From: Verrucomicrobiota bacterium | GTDB lineage: Bacteria > Verrucomicrobiota > Verrucomicrobiia > Opitutales > Opitutaceae | NCBI GenBank assembly: GCA_030916665.1 | Contig: JAUPWC010000494.1 | Coordinates: 1-14,723 of the forward strand | DNA length: 14,723 bases | Direction: 5' to 3' | Shown here: in pieces, positions 1-7,521 of the stretch | How positions within the stretch are numbered: position 1 is the stretch's first letter | Layout: the number at the start of each line of letters is the position of its first letter | Made by a program: the position numbers and the translations under genes | Notes under the pieces: model-generated | Databases searched by the model: none | Told to the model about the DNA's origin: nothing | What the model saw: only the letters and a program-made list of their open reading frames with translations

Positions 1-23
1 CCCGTCAGCGGACCATGGGCAGA

Positions 24-48
24 ATCGCCTGCAAGCAGGCTCCGACAC
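24..48. repeat. REP-like palindrome downstream of the operon
   Basis: A perfect 6-base inverted repeat, GCCTGC-AA-GCAGGC, occupies 27-40. It is flanked by ATC on the left and TCC on the right, so one strand reads GGAGCCTGCTTGCAGGCGAT. The length, the GC-rich arms and the GGAGC head resemble bacterial REP (repetitive extragenic palindromic) elements as known from Pseudomonas and other genomes that encode RAYT transposases. It lies about 130 bases beyond the stop of the last operon gene, where REPs commonly sit. There is no T-run, so it is not an obvious terminator, but a transcript could fold here. Only one copy is present in this window, so family membership is inferred. Confidence 0.45.
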
Positions 49-173
49 ATAAGAGAAGACAGGAGATTGTGATCAAACGCCCCGGGGATCTTTGCTGGCA
101 GCGCAGCGAAGAATCATCAGGGCATACGCAACGTTTCGAGGGACAGTCGGGTTTACGACTGCGGGGAGCAGGC

Positions 174-1220
174 TCACAGGACGGTGGTGACCTTGGAGGC
201 GCGTTCAAAGTCGCCGGGCACGTGGCCGGCGAGTGCGGCGAGGGCCAGCGAGAGCATCTGCACCGGCAGCATCTCCACCATGGGGCGGAGCCGTGGCGGC
301 AGCGCCGGCAGCCGGAACGGACCGGGGGCGGTGCCCTCGCCGATGAGGACGGCGCGGCCGCCCATACGTTGGACATCGCGCACGAGCGACTCGTTGAGAG
401 GAGCCGTCGCCGGGTCGCCGGCGAAGACGAGGGCGTAGAGGCCGGGGTTGATCAATTCGAACAGGCCGTGGCGGAATTCCGGCGTGCTCATGCCCTCGGC
501 CTGGAAACGCGTGGATTCCTTCAGGATGATGGCTCCGGTGGCGACGGCTGCGAGCGAGACGCCGCGCCCGGTCAGGAAAAGATGCCGCAGGTGGGTGAAC
601 TCGCCGGCGAGGTGGGTGACTTTTTCCTGCCAGTTGGCATAGTAGGCCTGCACGGCGGGCGCGGCCTGCTCCAGCTCCGCGATGATGGGCCCGGTGGGCG
701 CGCCGCAGAGCGCGCCGCCCAGCCACTCGAGGGCCGCCAGCGTGGAGAGGTAGGTTTTGCAGGAGACGGAGTGCTCCGGTCCGGCGCGCAGCACGAGCTT
801 CGCGTCGGCGCGGAGGGCCAGCGGTGAATCCGCCCCGTTGGTGACGCCGATGACGAAGGGCCGCGAGGCGCTCCGGCCCACCATGTCCAGCAGTTCCACG
901 GTCTCCGCGCTCCGGCCGGACTGCGAGACGGCGATGATGAGCGTGCGCGCGTCAAGCAGGGCCGATTGCGCGTGGATCAGCTCCGCTGTCTCGACCACAA
1001 ACGCGGTGCGGCCGGCGCGCACCAGACGGAGGCGCAGCGGGTGGATCGCATGCAGCGACGCCCCCATGCCCGTGAGCACGATGCGTTCGCCCGCCAGGGC
1101 CCCGGCGGGCAGGGGCGGCAGCGAGGGCAGGGTGGCGATGGTATCGATAAGGGCGGACGGCTGGGCGAGCAGGTCGCCCAGATAGGCGCCCTTAAGGTGG
1201 GAGGTCAGGTTGGTATTCAA
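174..1220 (-). CDS. Double-SIS-domain sugar-phosphate isomerase/deaminase-like protein
   Basis: This 348-residue protein has two SIS (sugar isomerase) domains, at roughly residues 40-170 and 205-340, the layout of the isomerase half of GlmS and of GlmD/AgaS-type hexosamine-6-phosphate deaminases. The first domain carries the phosphosugar-binding run VSQSGRSAETVELL (98-111). The second keeps GRG (218-220), LKES (233-236), EFRHG (248-252) and a C-terminal ASKVT with Lys343. These correspond in order to GlmS residues that shape the fructose-6-phosphate/glucosamine-6-phosphate site. There is no glutamine amidotransferase domain, so ammonia-releasing deamination or simple isomerisation is more likely than synthesis. 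It is cytoplasmic and is the last gene of the operon, 24 bases after the cupin gene. The start is TTG at 1218-1220, because no ATG or GTG lies between it and the stop of the preceding gene, and no Shine-Dalgarno sequence is visible. The exact substrate is unknown. Confidence 0.82.
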   Translation of the reverse strand: MNTNLTSHLKGAYLGDLLAQPSALIDTIATLPSLPPLPAGALAGERIVLTGMGASLHAIHPLRLRLVRAGRTAFVVETAELIHAQSALLDARTLIIAVSQSGRSAETVELLDMVGRSASRPFVIGVTNGADSPLALRADAKLVLRAGPEHSVSCKTYLSTLAALEWLGGALCGAPTGPIIAELEQAAPAVQAYYANWQEKVTHLAGEFTHLRHLFLTGRGVSLAAVATGAIILKESTRFQAEGMSTPEFRHGLFELINPGLYALVFAGDPATAPLNESLVRDVQRMGGRAVLIGEGTAPGPFRLPALPPRLRPMVEMLPVQMLSLALAALAGHVPGDFERASKVTTVL

Positions 1221-1244
1221 GGAGAATACGGGAGAAGGGAGCGA

Positions 1245-1643
1245 TTACTCGCCCTGGGCGGCCCGCTTGAAATCATCCTCGTAGCGGGTGATGTCGGCTT
1301 GCTGCCAGTTGCCGAAAGCCACCTCGAGCACGCGCACGGGGCGGGTGCCGGCATTGCTGGCGAGCCGGTGTTTCTCGTTGGCGGGAATCCAGACCTCGTC
1401 CCCCGCCCGATATTCGCGGACGGTCTCGCCTAACTGCACCACCGCGCCGTCGTCGAGCACGATCCACAACTCGGCGCGGCCGGTGTGCGCTTGCAGGCTC
1501 AGGCGCTGGCCGGGCCGCACGGTCATGAGGCTGACAGTGCAGTCCTGGTTGAACGCGTATTGCTTGAACGAGCCCCACGGGCGCTCGACGAAGGCGACGG
1601 AGGGTTTCTCCGTCGGGATGGGTTTGGTGATGTAGTTACTCAT
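1245..1643 (-). CDS. Small cupin related to the C-terminal domain of type II mannose-6-phosphate isomerase (ManC)
   Basis: This is a 132-residue single-domain cupin. The segments ERPWGSFKQY (20-29) and RPGQRLSLQAH (43-53) match the start of the cupin domain found at the C-terminus of ManC-type bifunctional mannose-1-phosphate guanylyltransferase/phosphomannose isomerase; the guanylyltransferase half is absent. Likely metal or substrate residues are His53, Glu58 and His92 (EKHRL). The position of the second histidine of the usual HxH is Gly55, so the metal site is not the standard one. The role is probably isomerisation or binding of a phosphorylated sugar, in the cytoplasm. The ATG at 1641-1643 lies 27 bases after the TAA at 1671-1673 of the broken gene upstream, and the SIS gene follows after 24 bases. 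No Shine-Dalgarno sequence is seen. Family is fairly sure; activity is not. Confidence 0.75.
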   Translation of the reverse strand: MSNYITKPIPTEKPSVAFVERPWGSFKQYAFNQDCTVSLMTVRPGQRLSLQAHTGRAELWIVLDDGAVVQLGETVREYRAGDEVWIPANEKHRLASNAGTRPVRVLEVAFGNWQQADITRYEDDFKRAAQGE

Positions 1644-1670
1644 GAAAAATGTGACGGTGTTGCGACCGGC

Positions 1671-2549
1671 TTAGCGTGAGGCCTCGTATCGATATAGGAC
1701 GAACCGGTCGCCGTCGCGAAGGGTGAGCCACGACTGCGGACATAACCTACGCGCATGGCGCCGACGCGGCTCAGTTGCGGATAAACCCGGACGAAGACGA
1801 TATCCGCGCACCGGTCGAGCGGCCAGCCGGGGCGCATGGCGGTGTTGCCGCTGCAGCCGAATAGGAGCACCCAGCGGCTGTCCTGCATCACCACCATGGT
1901 GCAGCCGGCCCCCTAGATTGAATCGACGACCACGTTCTCGGTGTCGCGCAGTGTAACGACCGCCTCCCCGCGAGTTCGGAAGTAAAGAACCGGCTTGGAT
2001 TTCTGCGGGTTGGTGAACCGGGTCGCCCGGTCCACGAGCCCAAGGGGCGGCCGGCCGGCCTCGCTGGGGCCGACGATCACACTGGGATAGCTGAACGACA
2101 CATAAGCGACCCACGGATCCGACCTGCCTTCGTAAAACCAGTGAGCCCACTTCATTGTGCTCATCACACCCTTGATCACGTCCGCCACGAGATAGCACCC
2201 TCGCCGGCAGATAGGTGATCAACCGGGCGTCGCGCACATCGTTAAACCCCTGCTGGATCGCCGCGGTCGCATCCTGCTTTCCGGTCGGATCCGCCAGGTA
2301 AGGCGCCTTGGTCACGTCGAGGAAGCCCAGCGCGGCGAGCCGCGCATCGCCGTAACGCGCGACCGCCGGCTGGCCGGCTGCCTGGGCTTCCGCCGTGCGG
2401 ATGGGTTTGTCCGCGACCGCGCCGATCATGGCCGATTCGCTATGCGCGAATAGGGCGGACATGCACATGAGCCTCGGCAGCGATGGCCGGAAAGGGCGGC
2501 AGGAGGGGTTCATTCGCGGTGGGGCCGATACCTCACAGGTTTGCTCCAT
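1671..2549 (-). pseudogene. Decayed pectate-lyase-fold (parallel beta-helix) protein gene
   Basis: Three stretches of one protein lie in two frames. From about 2513, codons encode an N-terminus ending in FLDVTKAPYLADPTGKQDA and LITYLPA, the hallmark of the pectate lyase superfamily/GH28-related beta-helix family (DVTK, ADPTGK.DAT, YLPAG). At about 2200 the match moves to another frame (YLVADVIKGV, then KPVLYF); removing one A from CCGGCGAGGGTGC restores LPAGCYLVAD. In that frame a TAG at 1913-1915 interrupts VVDSI and GAGCTMVVMQ, most simply a CAG-to-TAG change. Near 1735 the match appears to return to the first frame (WLTLRDGDRFVLYRYEA) and ends at TAA 1671. At about 290 codons it is far shorter than I would expect for this family, so the middle of the helix is probably also deleted. 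The start may be 2549 or 2513; the latter gives a weak signal-peptide-like beginning. It would have been a secreted polysaccharide-acting protein in the operon. Confidence 0.75.
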
Positions 2550-2587
2550 GGATCTTTGTTTAAGGGTGGGTTGAGAGCGGAACGGGG

Positions 2588-5122
2588 TTATTCGAAAGCC
2601 TGCAGTTCCCGGATGGAGTAACCGGGGCTGGGATTTCGCGCGGGGTTCAGGCAGCGCTGCTGGCATTGCACCCGGACGAAACGCGCGGCCTGCGGGGCGA
2701 ACCCGATCTCGCTCACGCCGCCCTGCCCGCCTGTTTCCAGATGCACATCAGACCATGTCTGACCGTCGGGGGAAATTTGCACGGCGAAACCCACCGCATA
2801 CAGGAAGCCCCACTCGATTCGCACCCGGCTGAGGGACTGCACGCCGCCTAAATCCACCTGCAGCCAGGCGGGTTGCGGTCCGGTCGCCTGCCACACGGTG
2901 GCGGGGTCGCCATCGGTGGCATCGGCGGGACCGTCCGCCGTTACCGGATCGGTCGAGGCGGTCGCCGGTCGCCCGAAGGCGAGACCCTGCGCTTGGCGCG
3001 TCCCCACGGTCAGTTCGCGAGTGCTGCGCACAAGTTCGCCGTCGGTGCCACGCAGCTCAGCCTCCAGCACATAGTCGCCGGGTTCCTGTGGCCAGGTGAT
3101 CGCGAATTCCAGCGTGGTCTGGCCCAGGGGCTCCATCCGCCCGGATTGTGCGATAACAGGGAACTCTGCGACAGCCCCGGCGCGGCGCAGACGCAGTTGC
3201 ACCTCGCCCGCCCACGGTTGGGCGAGATCATTGATCAGCCGCACCGGCAAGCGCGCGGCGTTCCCTGCCAGCACGCGCTCACTCCAGAATTCAAGCATCA
3301 GGCCGACCGGGGCGAAGGCGTCGCGGACATACCGGTGAAACTCAGGCTCCCAGATCAGCTTCGTCACGTCCGCCCAGTTGTCGCTCGTCTGCCCGTCGGC
3401 GCGCGAGTAACCGAGGCTGCAGAAATGCATCAACGCGGCCACCTCCCGGTAACTGCGCCAGAACTCCGTCTCGGCGGCGAAATGCGTGGCGTAGAGATGT
3501 CGTCGTTGCGCCGCGGTGGCTTTTTCTCCCAGGGCATGGCGGTAGAAATCCTTCGTCAAAGTCGTGGCTGTGCCGTCGCGATTCAGCCACAGCCAGGCGT
3601 ATTCGTTGATAATGACGGCGTGGCGGCCGGCGACGGCTTTGTGTTCGTTTGATCGCGGCACGCGTTCCGCGCGTGCCAGATCGGAGAGCGTGAACCGGTC
3701 AAAGGACCGCCAGGGGGAAAAATGATAGATATGCTGCTCGAGTGAATCGCCGGCCGCCTGGGGCGGGCTCCAGCCGTTGTCCCACGGCCGGCCGGACAGA
3801 TCGAGCCCGCGCACGGCCGTGATCGCGGCGCCGGTCTCGGCTGTGATCGTCTCGTTCTGGGCGTCCCAGATGACGACGCTGGGGTGGTTGCTCCGTTCCC
3901 GGATCCACTCGGCATATTCTTTTTCCAGCGCACCGCGTTTCACGTCCGAGAGCCGCCACAGGGGGAATTCGTCCTGGATCAGGATTCCGACCTCGTCGGC
4001 GATGTCATACCATGCCTCGGGCGGAAATCCGATGCAGTAGCGGAGCGAGTTCCAGCGCATGTCCTTCACGCGCTGGTGCAGCAGGCGCACCCAGCTCTCC
4101 GTCCACGGGAGGAACCGGCAGTCGTCGTCCTCGAAAAAGCGGTAGAGGGTGAAGTTGCTTCCGCGCAGGAAATACGGCCGGCCATTCAGAACCGCCTGGC
4201 GCGTGACAGGATCGAACCTGAACTCGCGCATTCCGAAACGAGTTGTAAACCGGTCAGCGCCGGAGTCGGCCTCGAGCCGGTAGAGGAACGGATCCTCCGG
4301 CGACCAGAGCCGGCAGTCGGCGAGCGGGATGCGGACATCCACGGCCGCCTCCGCGTTCGCCGGTAGCGGCACCGGTTCGCTCGTGATCCGGCCGGCGATC
4401 CGTCCGGATTTTGCCTCGCGTACGACGAACGTCACGGAGGCGGACCGCGCCGGTCCGGCGTTGCGCAACACCGCCTGCACCCGCACCGTGTTTGTCGCGA
4501 TTTCGGGTGCGGTCTGCACCTGCAGGAAATGCGGTGTGCCGGAAAGGATCAGCTCTACCGAGTCGAAGATGCCGGGGATGTAGCGGTCCTTTTCGATGTC
4601 GAAGCCGCCCGGCACGGCCTGCGTCACCGCGTCGCGGTCCGCCCCGACGCGGATTAGCAGCACGTTTTCCCCGGGTTGGAGCGCGTCGCGCGCGTCGTAA
4701 TAGGCGGGCGTGAAGCTGCCGTCATGCTGCCCGAGCAGCTGGCCGTTGAGGATCACCTGTGAGCCGAACATGGCCTTGGCGACCTTGAGCCGGGCCACGG
4801 CCGGCACCGGTTGGTCGAGCCGGAACGTGCGCCGATACCAGAAGGCGTCACGCGCCGGGTCCTTCTGCGGATAGGCCGCGCGATCCGCGACTTTCGGGCC
4901 GGGTACCGGCGTGAAAGCCGGTGTCGCCAGCGTCACCAGGCCGGGCACCGGCACCGTGCGGTCGAAACTCTCCGGCACCGCGTGCAGCCGACCCTCGGCG
5001 ATCAACCAAACGCCGTCGAGTGACAGAGTCTGGCGGGATGCGGGCTCGTCCGCCACCACCGCGCAGGCGGGCACGACGAACCGGAACAACAGGAGGAGAA
5101 GAACAAGGGGAGCAGGTTTCAT
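2588..5122 (-). CDS. Secreted glycoside hydrolase family 2 enzyme with C-terminal discoidin domain
   Basis: The 844-residue protein begins with a Sec signal peptide (MKPAP then a leucine-rich core, cleavage near residues 20-25). The family 2 order follows: sugar-binding jelly roll (about 30-195, with AFWYRRTF and VILNGQLLGQHDG), immunoglobulin-like domain (about 200-300) and TIM barrel (about 300-610). The barrel carries the GH2 acid/base motif WDAQNE with Glu424; Glu507 in INEYAW is the likely nucleophile. A second beta-sandwich (615-705) and an F5/8 type C (discoidin) domain (about 712-843, ending GYSIRELQAF) complete it. The tail probably binds carbohydrate. GH2 members cleave beta-galactosides, beta-glucuronides, beta-mannosides and others; the specificity cannot be read here. 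It acts in the periplasm or outside. The ATG at 5120-5122 is preceded by a pyrimidine-rich leader with no Shine-Dalgarno. The gene follows the cupin PGI gene by 20 bases. Confidence 0.9.
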   Translation of the reverse strand: MKPAPLVLLLLLFRFVVPACAVVADEPASRQTLSLDGVWLIAEGRLHAVPESFDRTVPVPGLVTLATPAFTPVPGPKVADRAAYPQKDPARDAFWYRRTFRLDQPVPAVARLKVAKAMFGSQVILNGQLLGQHDGSFTPAYYDARDALQPGENVLLIRVGADRDAVTQAVPGGFDIEKDRYIPGIFDSVELILSGTPHFLQVQTAPEIATNTVRVQAVLRNAGPARSASVTFVVREAKSGRIAGRITSEPVPLPANAEAAVDVRIPLADCRLWSPEDPFLYRLEADSGADRFTTRFGMREFRFDPVTRQAVLNGRPYFLRGSNFTLYRFFEDDDCRFLPWTESWVRLLHQRVKDMRWNSLRYCIGFPPEAWYDIADEVGILIQDEFPLWRLSDVKRGALEKEYAEWIRERSNHPSVVIWDAQNETITAETGAAITAVRGLDLSGRPWDNGWSPPQAAGDSLEQHIYHFSPWRSFDRFTLSDLARAERVPRSNEHKAVAGRHAVIINEYAWLWLNRDGTATTLTKDFYRHALGEKATAAQRRHLYATHFAAETEFWRSYREVAALMHFCSLGYSRADGQTSDNWADVTKLIWEPEFHRYVRDAFAPVGLMLEFWSERVLAGNAARLPVRLINDLAQPWAGEVQLRLRRAGAVAEFPVIAQSGRMEPLGQTTLEFAITWPQEPGDYVLEAELRGTDGELVRSTRELTVGTRQAQGLAFGRPATASTDPVTADGPADATDGDPATVWQATGPQPAWLQVDLGGVQSLSRVRIEWGFLYAVGFAVQISPDGQTWSDVHLETGGQGGVSEIGFAPQAARFVRVQCQQRCLNPARNPSPGYSIRELQAFE

Positions 5123-5142
5123 GGAAGGAAGGGAAGGGAGCG

Positions 5143-5715
5143 CTAGCCGGAATGGCGCTCGATCATGGCTGGCTGTCCCGCATGCTCGATGACCACATGG
5201 CGGAAATTGCGCTGGGCGATGGCGCCGTAGTCGTGGCCGGCGCGCGCGGGATAGACGCCGAGGTAGGTGAGCGGCCCGGTCCCGGTGTTCATCGTGCGGT
5301 GGGCGGTGCGGCCCGGCACGTAAACGGCGTGATGCGGGCGGAGCGGCACCATCCGGCTTTCGCCGGTGGCCTCGTCCTCCAGCAGCATCACGCCCTCGCC
5401 GGTGAGGCCGAAATAGAATTCCGCGGCCGGCCGCCAGGCGTGCAGGTGGCCTTTGGTCAGGAAATATTCGTCGCCGATCTTTCCCGGCATGAGGCAGCCG
5501 ACCCCGTAGTGCAGGTCGCCCTCGCCCGCGGCGGGTTCAACGCTGGCGACGCGGTAGAGCAGTGGATTGCCCGCGGCGAGCGCCGCCGCGTAGGCCGCCG
5601 TATCGGCGAAGCAGCCGCGGAGGTCGGCGAGGCGGCGCTCGATGGGTTTCGCGCCGGCGAGCTCGCCGGTGGCGGGATTGTAGCAGGAGAGCAGACGGTC
5701 AGGATCGATCATCAT
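5143..5715 (-). CDS. Cupin-type (archaeal-type) glucose-6-phosphate isomerase
   Basis: This 190-residue cupin converts glucose 6-phosphate and fructose 6-phosphate into each other. It carries the signature of the archaeal cPGI family: GDEYFLTKGHLHAW with metal ligands His90 and His92, Glu99 in AAEFYFGLTGEG, and His139 in VPGRTAHRTMN. The four ligands match in order and spacing the metal site known from Pyrococcus furiosus PGI. TKGH and YVPGRTAHRT are also family-typical. It is cytoplasmic. The start is the first ATG of an ATG-ATG pair at 5713-5715, giving MMIDPDRLL; the reading frame is open further upstream, but that part overlaps the preceding gene out of frame and resembles nothing. It lies 11 bases after the PMI-like gene and 20 bases before GH2, so it is transcribed with both. 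Cupin PGIs are uncommon in bacteria compared with the SIS-fold PGI. Confidence 0.88.
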   Translation of the reverse strand: MMIDPDRLLSCYNPATGELAGAKPIERRLADLRGCFADTAAYAAALAAGNPLLYRVASVEPAAGEGDLHYGVGCLMPGKIGDEYFLTKGHLHAWRPAAEFYFGLTGEGVMLLEDEATGESRMVPLRPHHAVYVPGRTAHRTMNTGTGPLTYLGVYPARAGHDYGAIAQRNFRHVVIEHAGQPAMIERHSG

Positions 5716-5726
5716 GGTGGGAAAAG

Positions 5727-7481
5727 TCAGGTGCGGACATAAGCTTTCAGGGTGGCGCATTCGGCGCCGACGGCCGGGCCGTGCGGGCGGATGGTGTAGG
5801 GGCCGACGGCGGCGGGCACGATGAACGTCTCCGCGTAATGCACGACATAGGGCGCGAACGCGCCGGTCGGGCTCTCGACCACGGCTTCCTCGCCTTGCAC
5901 GAGGTTGAGCACGTTGACGCCGCCGCGCGTGTCGTGCGGCACCTTCTTCGTGAACCAGTGCCGGCGCGTCTCGATGAACTCGCGCTCGTGCAGGCCGGTG
6001 CGCTCCTCGCGCCAGCCGTCGCCGGTGGCGGCCGGCGTGATGGCGTTGACCAGGTTTTTCATGGTCCACGCGGTCGTGCGGTCCCACTGGATGTTGGCCG
6101 CCCCGTGGGCAAGATGAATGGGCCGCGGCTTGCCATCGAGGCCGAGACGCGCCCAGTCCCAGAGCTTGAAGGTGAAAACATAGGGCGTCGCGCTGATCTC
6201 CAGCACCATGGCCCCGGCGCCCGAGCAATGCACCGTGCCCGCCGGGATGAGGAAGTGGTCGTGCTGCTTCGCCGGAAACCGGTTCGCGTAGCGGTCGGCA
6301 TCAAACGGTGCCGTGCCCGCCTGCGCCGCCGCGAGGTCGCGCAACATGGCCGTGGGTTCCACGCCTTCCTTCAATCCCAGGTAAACGGTGGCGTCCGGCT
6401 CGGCGTGGAGCAGGTAGTAGCTCTCGTCTTGCGTATAGTGCAGGCCGAAGTGCTGCTGCATGTATTCCGTGAGCGGATGAACCTGAAACGACAGGTGGCC
6501 GCCGCCGACCGTGTCGAGAAAATCGAAGCGGATCGGGAACTCGTCGCCGAAGCGCGCATGGACCGCGTCGCCCAGCAACGCGCGCGGCTGGTCGAACACG
6601 AGGTCGATCGCCGGCAGCTCAAGGCGCACGCCGTCCAGGTCGAGCAACAGGCTGTTCTCCTCGGGCACGCAGTCGAAGCACCAGCCGTAGTTCCTGGCGT
6701 CGCGGTCGAGATCGCAGGCTTCCTTCATCCATTGTCCGCCCCACGGCGCGGGATCGAATAACGGCACCACGCGGAACGGCCGCGTGACGGCGTGCCGCAG
6801 GCCGCGCCGCACGGACTCGCCGTCGGCGAGTTTCGGCGCCCGCGGATCGTGGGTGTCGAGCACGAAATCCCACTGCGCGATGAGCGGGCGTTTCCAGCGG
6901 TCGGCCACGCGCCAGTCCACGTAGAACGCGCGCTTGTATTGGAGGCCGGGGGCGAGGAGGTGGTTGACCGTGCCGAGATTCGCCGACTCGTTGCGACGGA
7001 AGCGCAATTGCGCCTCCCAGCGGGCGAGGTCGGCGTAAACGAACACATCGCCGTCGGCGATGAGCCGGGCGCCACAACCGACCAGCAGCACGAGTCCCGT
7101 CGGGAACGCGGCCACCTGGGCGCGCAACCCCTCCACTTTCGCGGGATCGAAGAACTGCGGCAAGGCGAGGTTGGAGAGAAATCCGAACACCGGATCGTCG
7201 CCGCCGAGGAAGGGCGCGACAAGCGCTTCGATCTTGTCGGGCGGCAGCAAGGCCTCGCGCGGATCGGGAGCGACCACCGGGGCGAGGCGGGCGGACAGCT
7301 CGGCCCGCACCTGCGCCTCATCCACGCCTGGATAACACTCGACCACCAACACACAGCGGGATCGCCGGGACAAGCCGGCCGCTTCAAGCAACCGGCTTGC
7401 TATGGCGTCCCAGCCGGTGGCGCAGGATTTGGCGCCCGGCACGGGAAAATGCGGGAATTTTTCGTAATTGGGCTTTCTCAT
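5727..7481 (-). CDS. Class I mannose-6-phosphate isomerase-like protein with extra N-terminal domain
   Basis: This 584-residue protein is nearly twice the usual PMI length (residue numbers here count from the TTG two codons upstream). The C-terminal half, from about 240, is PMI-like: GGGHLSFQVHPLTEY (328-342), TQDESYYLL (352-360), YLGLKEG, and FLIPAGTVHCSG (412-423). The likely Zn ligands are Gln335, His337, Glu355 and His420, which fits isomerisation of mannose 6-phosphate and fructose 6-phosphate or a related pair. The N-terminal 230 residues have an alpha/beta look (CVLVVECYPGVDEAQV, then GLVLLVGCGARLI and DVFVYADLARWE). They recall a nucleotide/sugar-kinase fold without a Walker A motif. 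Proteins with this same two-part layout are annotated as class I PMI in Firmicutes and Verrucomicrobiota; the N-terminal function is unknown to me. ATG at 7479-7481 is preferred to TTG at 7485-7487. No Shine-Dalgarno. It is cytoplasmic and sits between the sulfatase and cPGI genes. Confidence 0.83.
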   Translation of the reverse strand: MRKPNYEKFPHFPVPGAKSCATGWDAIASRLLEAAGLSRRSRCVLVVECYPGVDEAQVRAELSARLAPVVAPDPREALLPPDKIEALVAPFLGGDDPVFGFLSNLALPQFFDPAKVEGLRAQVAAFPTGLVLLVGCGARLIADGDVFVYADLARWEAQLRFRRNESANLGTVNHLLAPGLQYKRAFYVDWRVADRWKRPLIAQWDFVLDTHDPRAPKLADGESVRRGLRHAVTRPFRVVPLFDPAPWGGQWMKEACDLDRDARNYGWCFDCVPEENSLLLDLDGVRLELPAIDLVFDQPRALLGDAVHARFGDEFPIRFDFLDTVGGGHLSFQVHPLTEYMQQHFGLHYTQDESYYLLHAEPDATVYLGLKEGVEPTAMLRDLAAAQAGTAPFDADRYANRFPAKQHDHFLIPAGTVHCSGAGAMVLEISATPYVFTFKLWDWARLGLDGKPRPIHLAHGAANIQWDRTTAWTMKNLVNAITPAATGDGWREERTGLHEREFIETRRHWFTKKVPHDTRGGVNVLNLVQGEEAVVESPTGAFAPYVVHYAETFIVPAAVGPYTIRPHGPAVGAECATLKAYVRT

Positions 7482-7521
7482 GGTCAAAACCGGAAGGGAA
7501 TGGCGGAGTATTTACAGGCTG

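Noticed and set aside
80..87. CCCCGGGG palindrome downstream of the SIS gene as a terminator
   Set aside because: No loop and no T-run follow it on the minus strand, so it cannot form a rho-independent terminator.
2555..2563. TTTGTTTAA upstream of the decayed beta-helix gene as a second GntR operator
   Set aside because: Only half-similar to the dyad at 12281-12294 and not symmetric.
5057..5068. Lipoprotein signal (VVPAC) in GH2
   Set aside because: Proline at the -2 position does not fit a lipobox; an ordinary Sec signal peptide explains the N-terminus better.
5716..6228. Upstream extension of the cPGI frame
   Set aside because: Overlaps the PMI-like gene out of frame and is arginine/histidine-rich; the cPGI domain begins right after ATG 5715.
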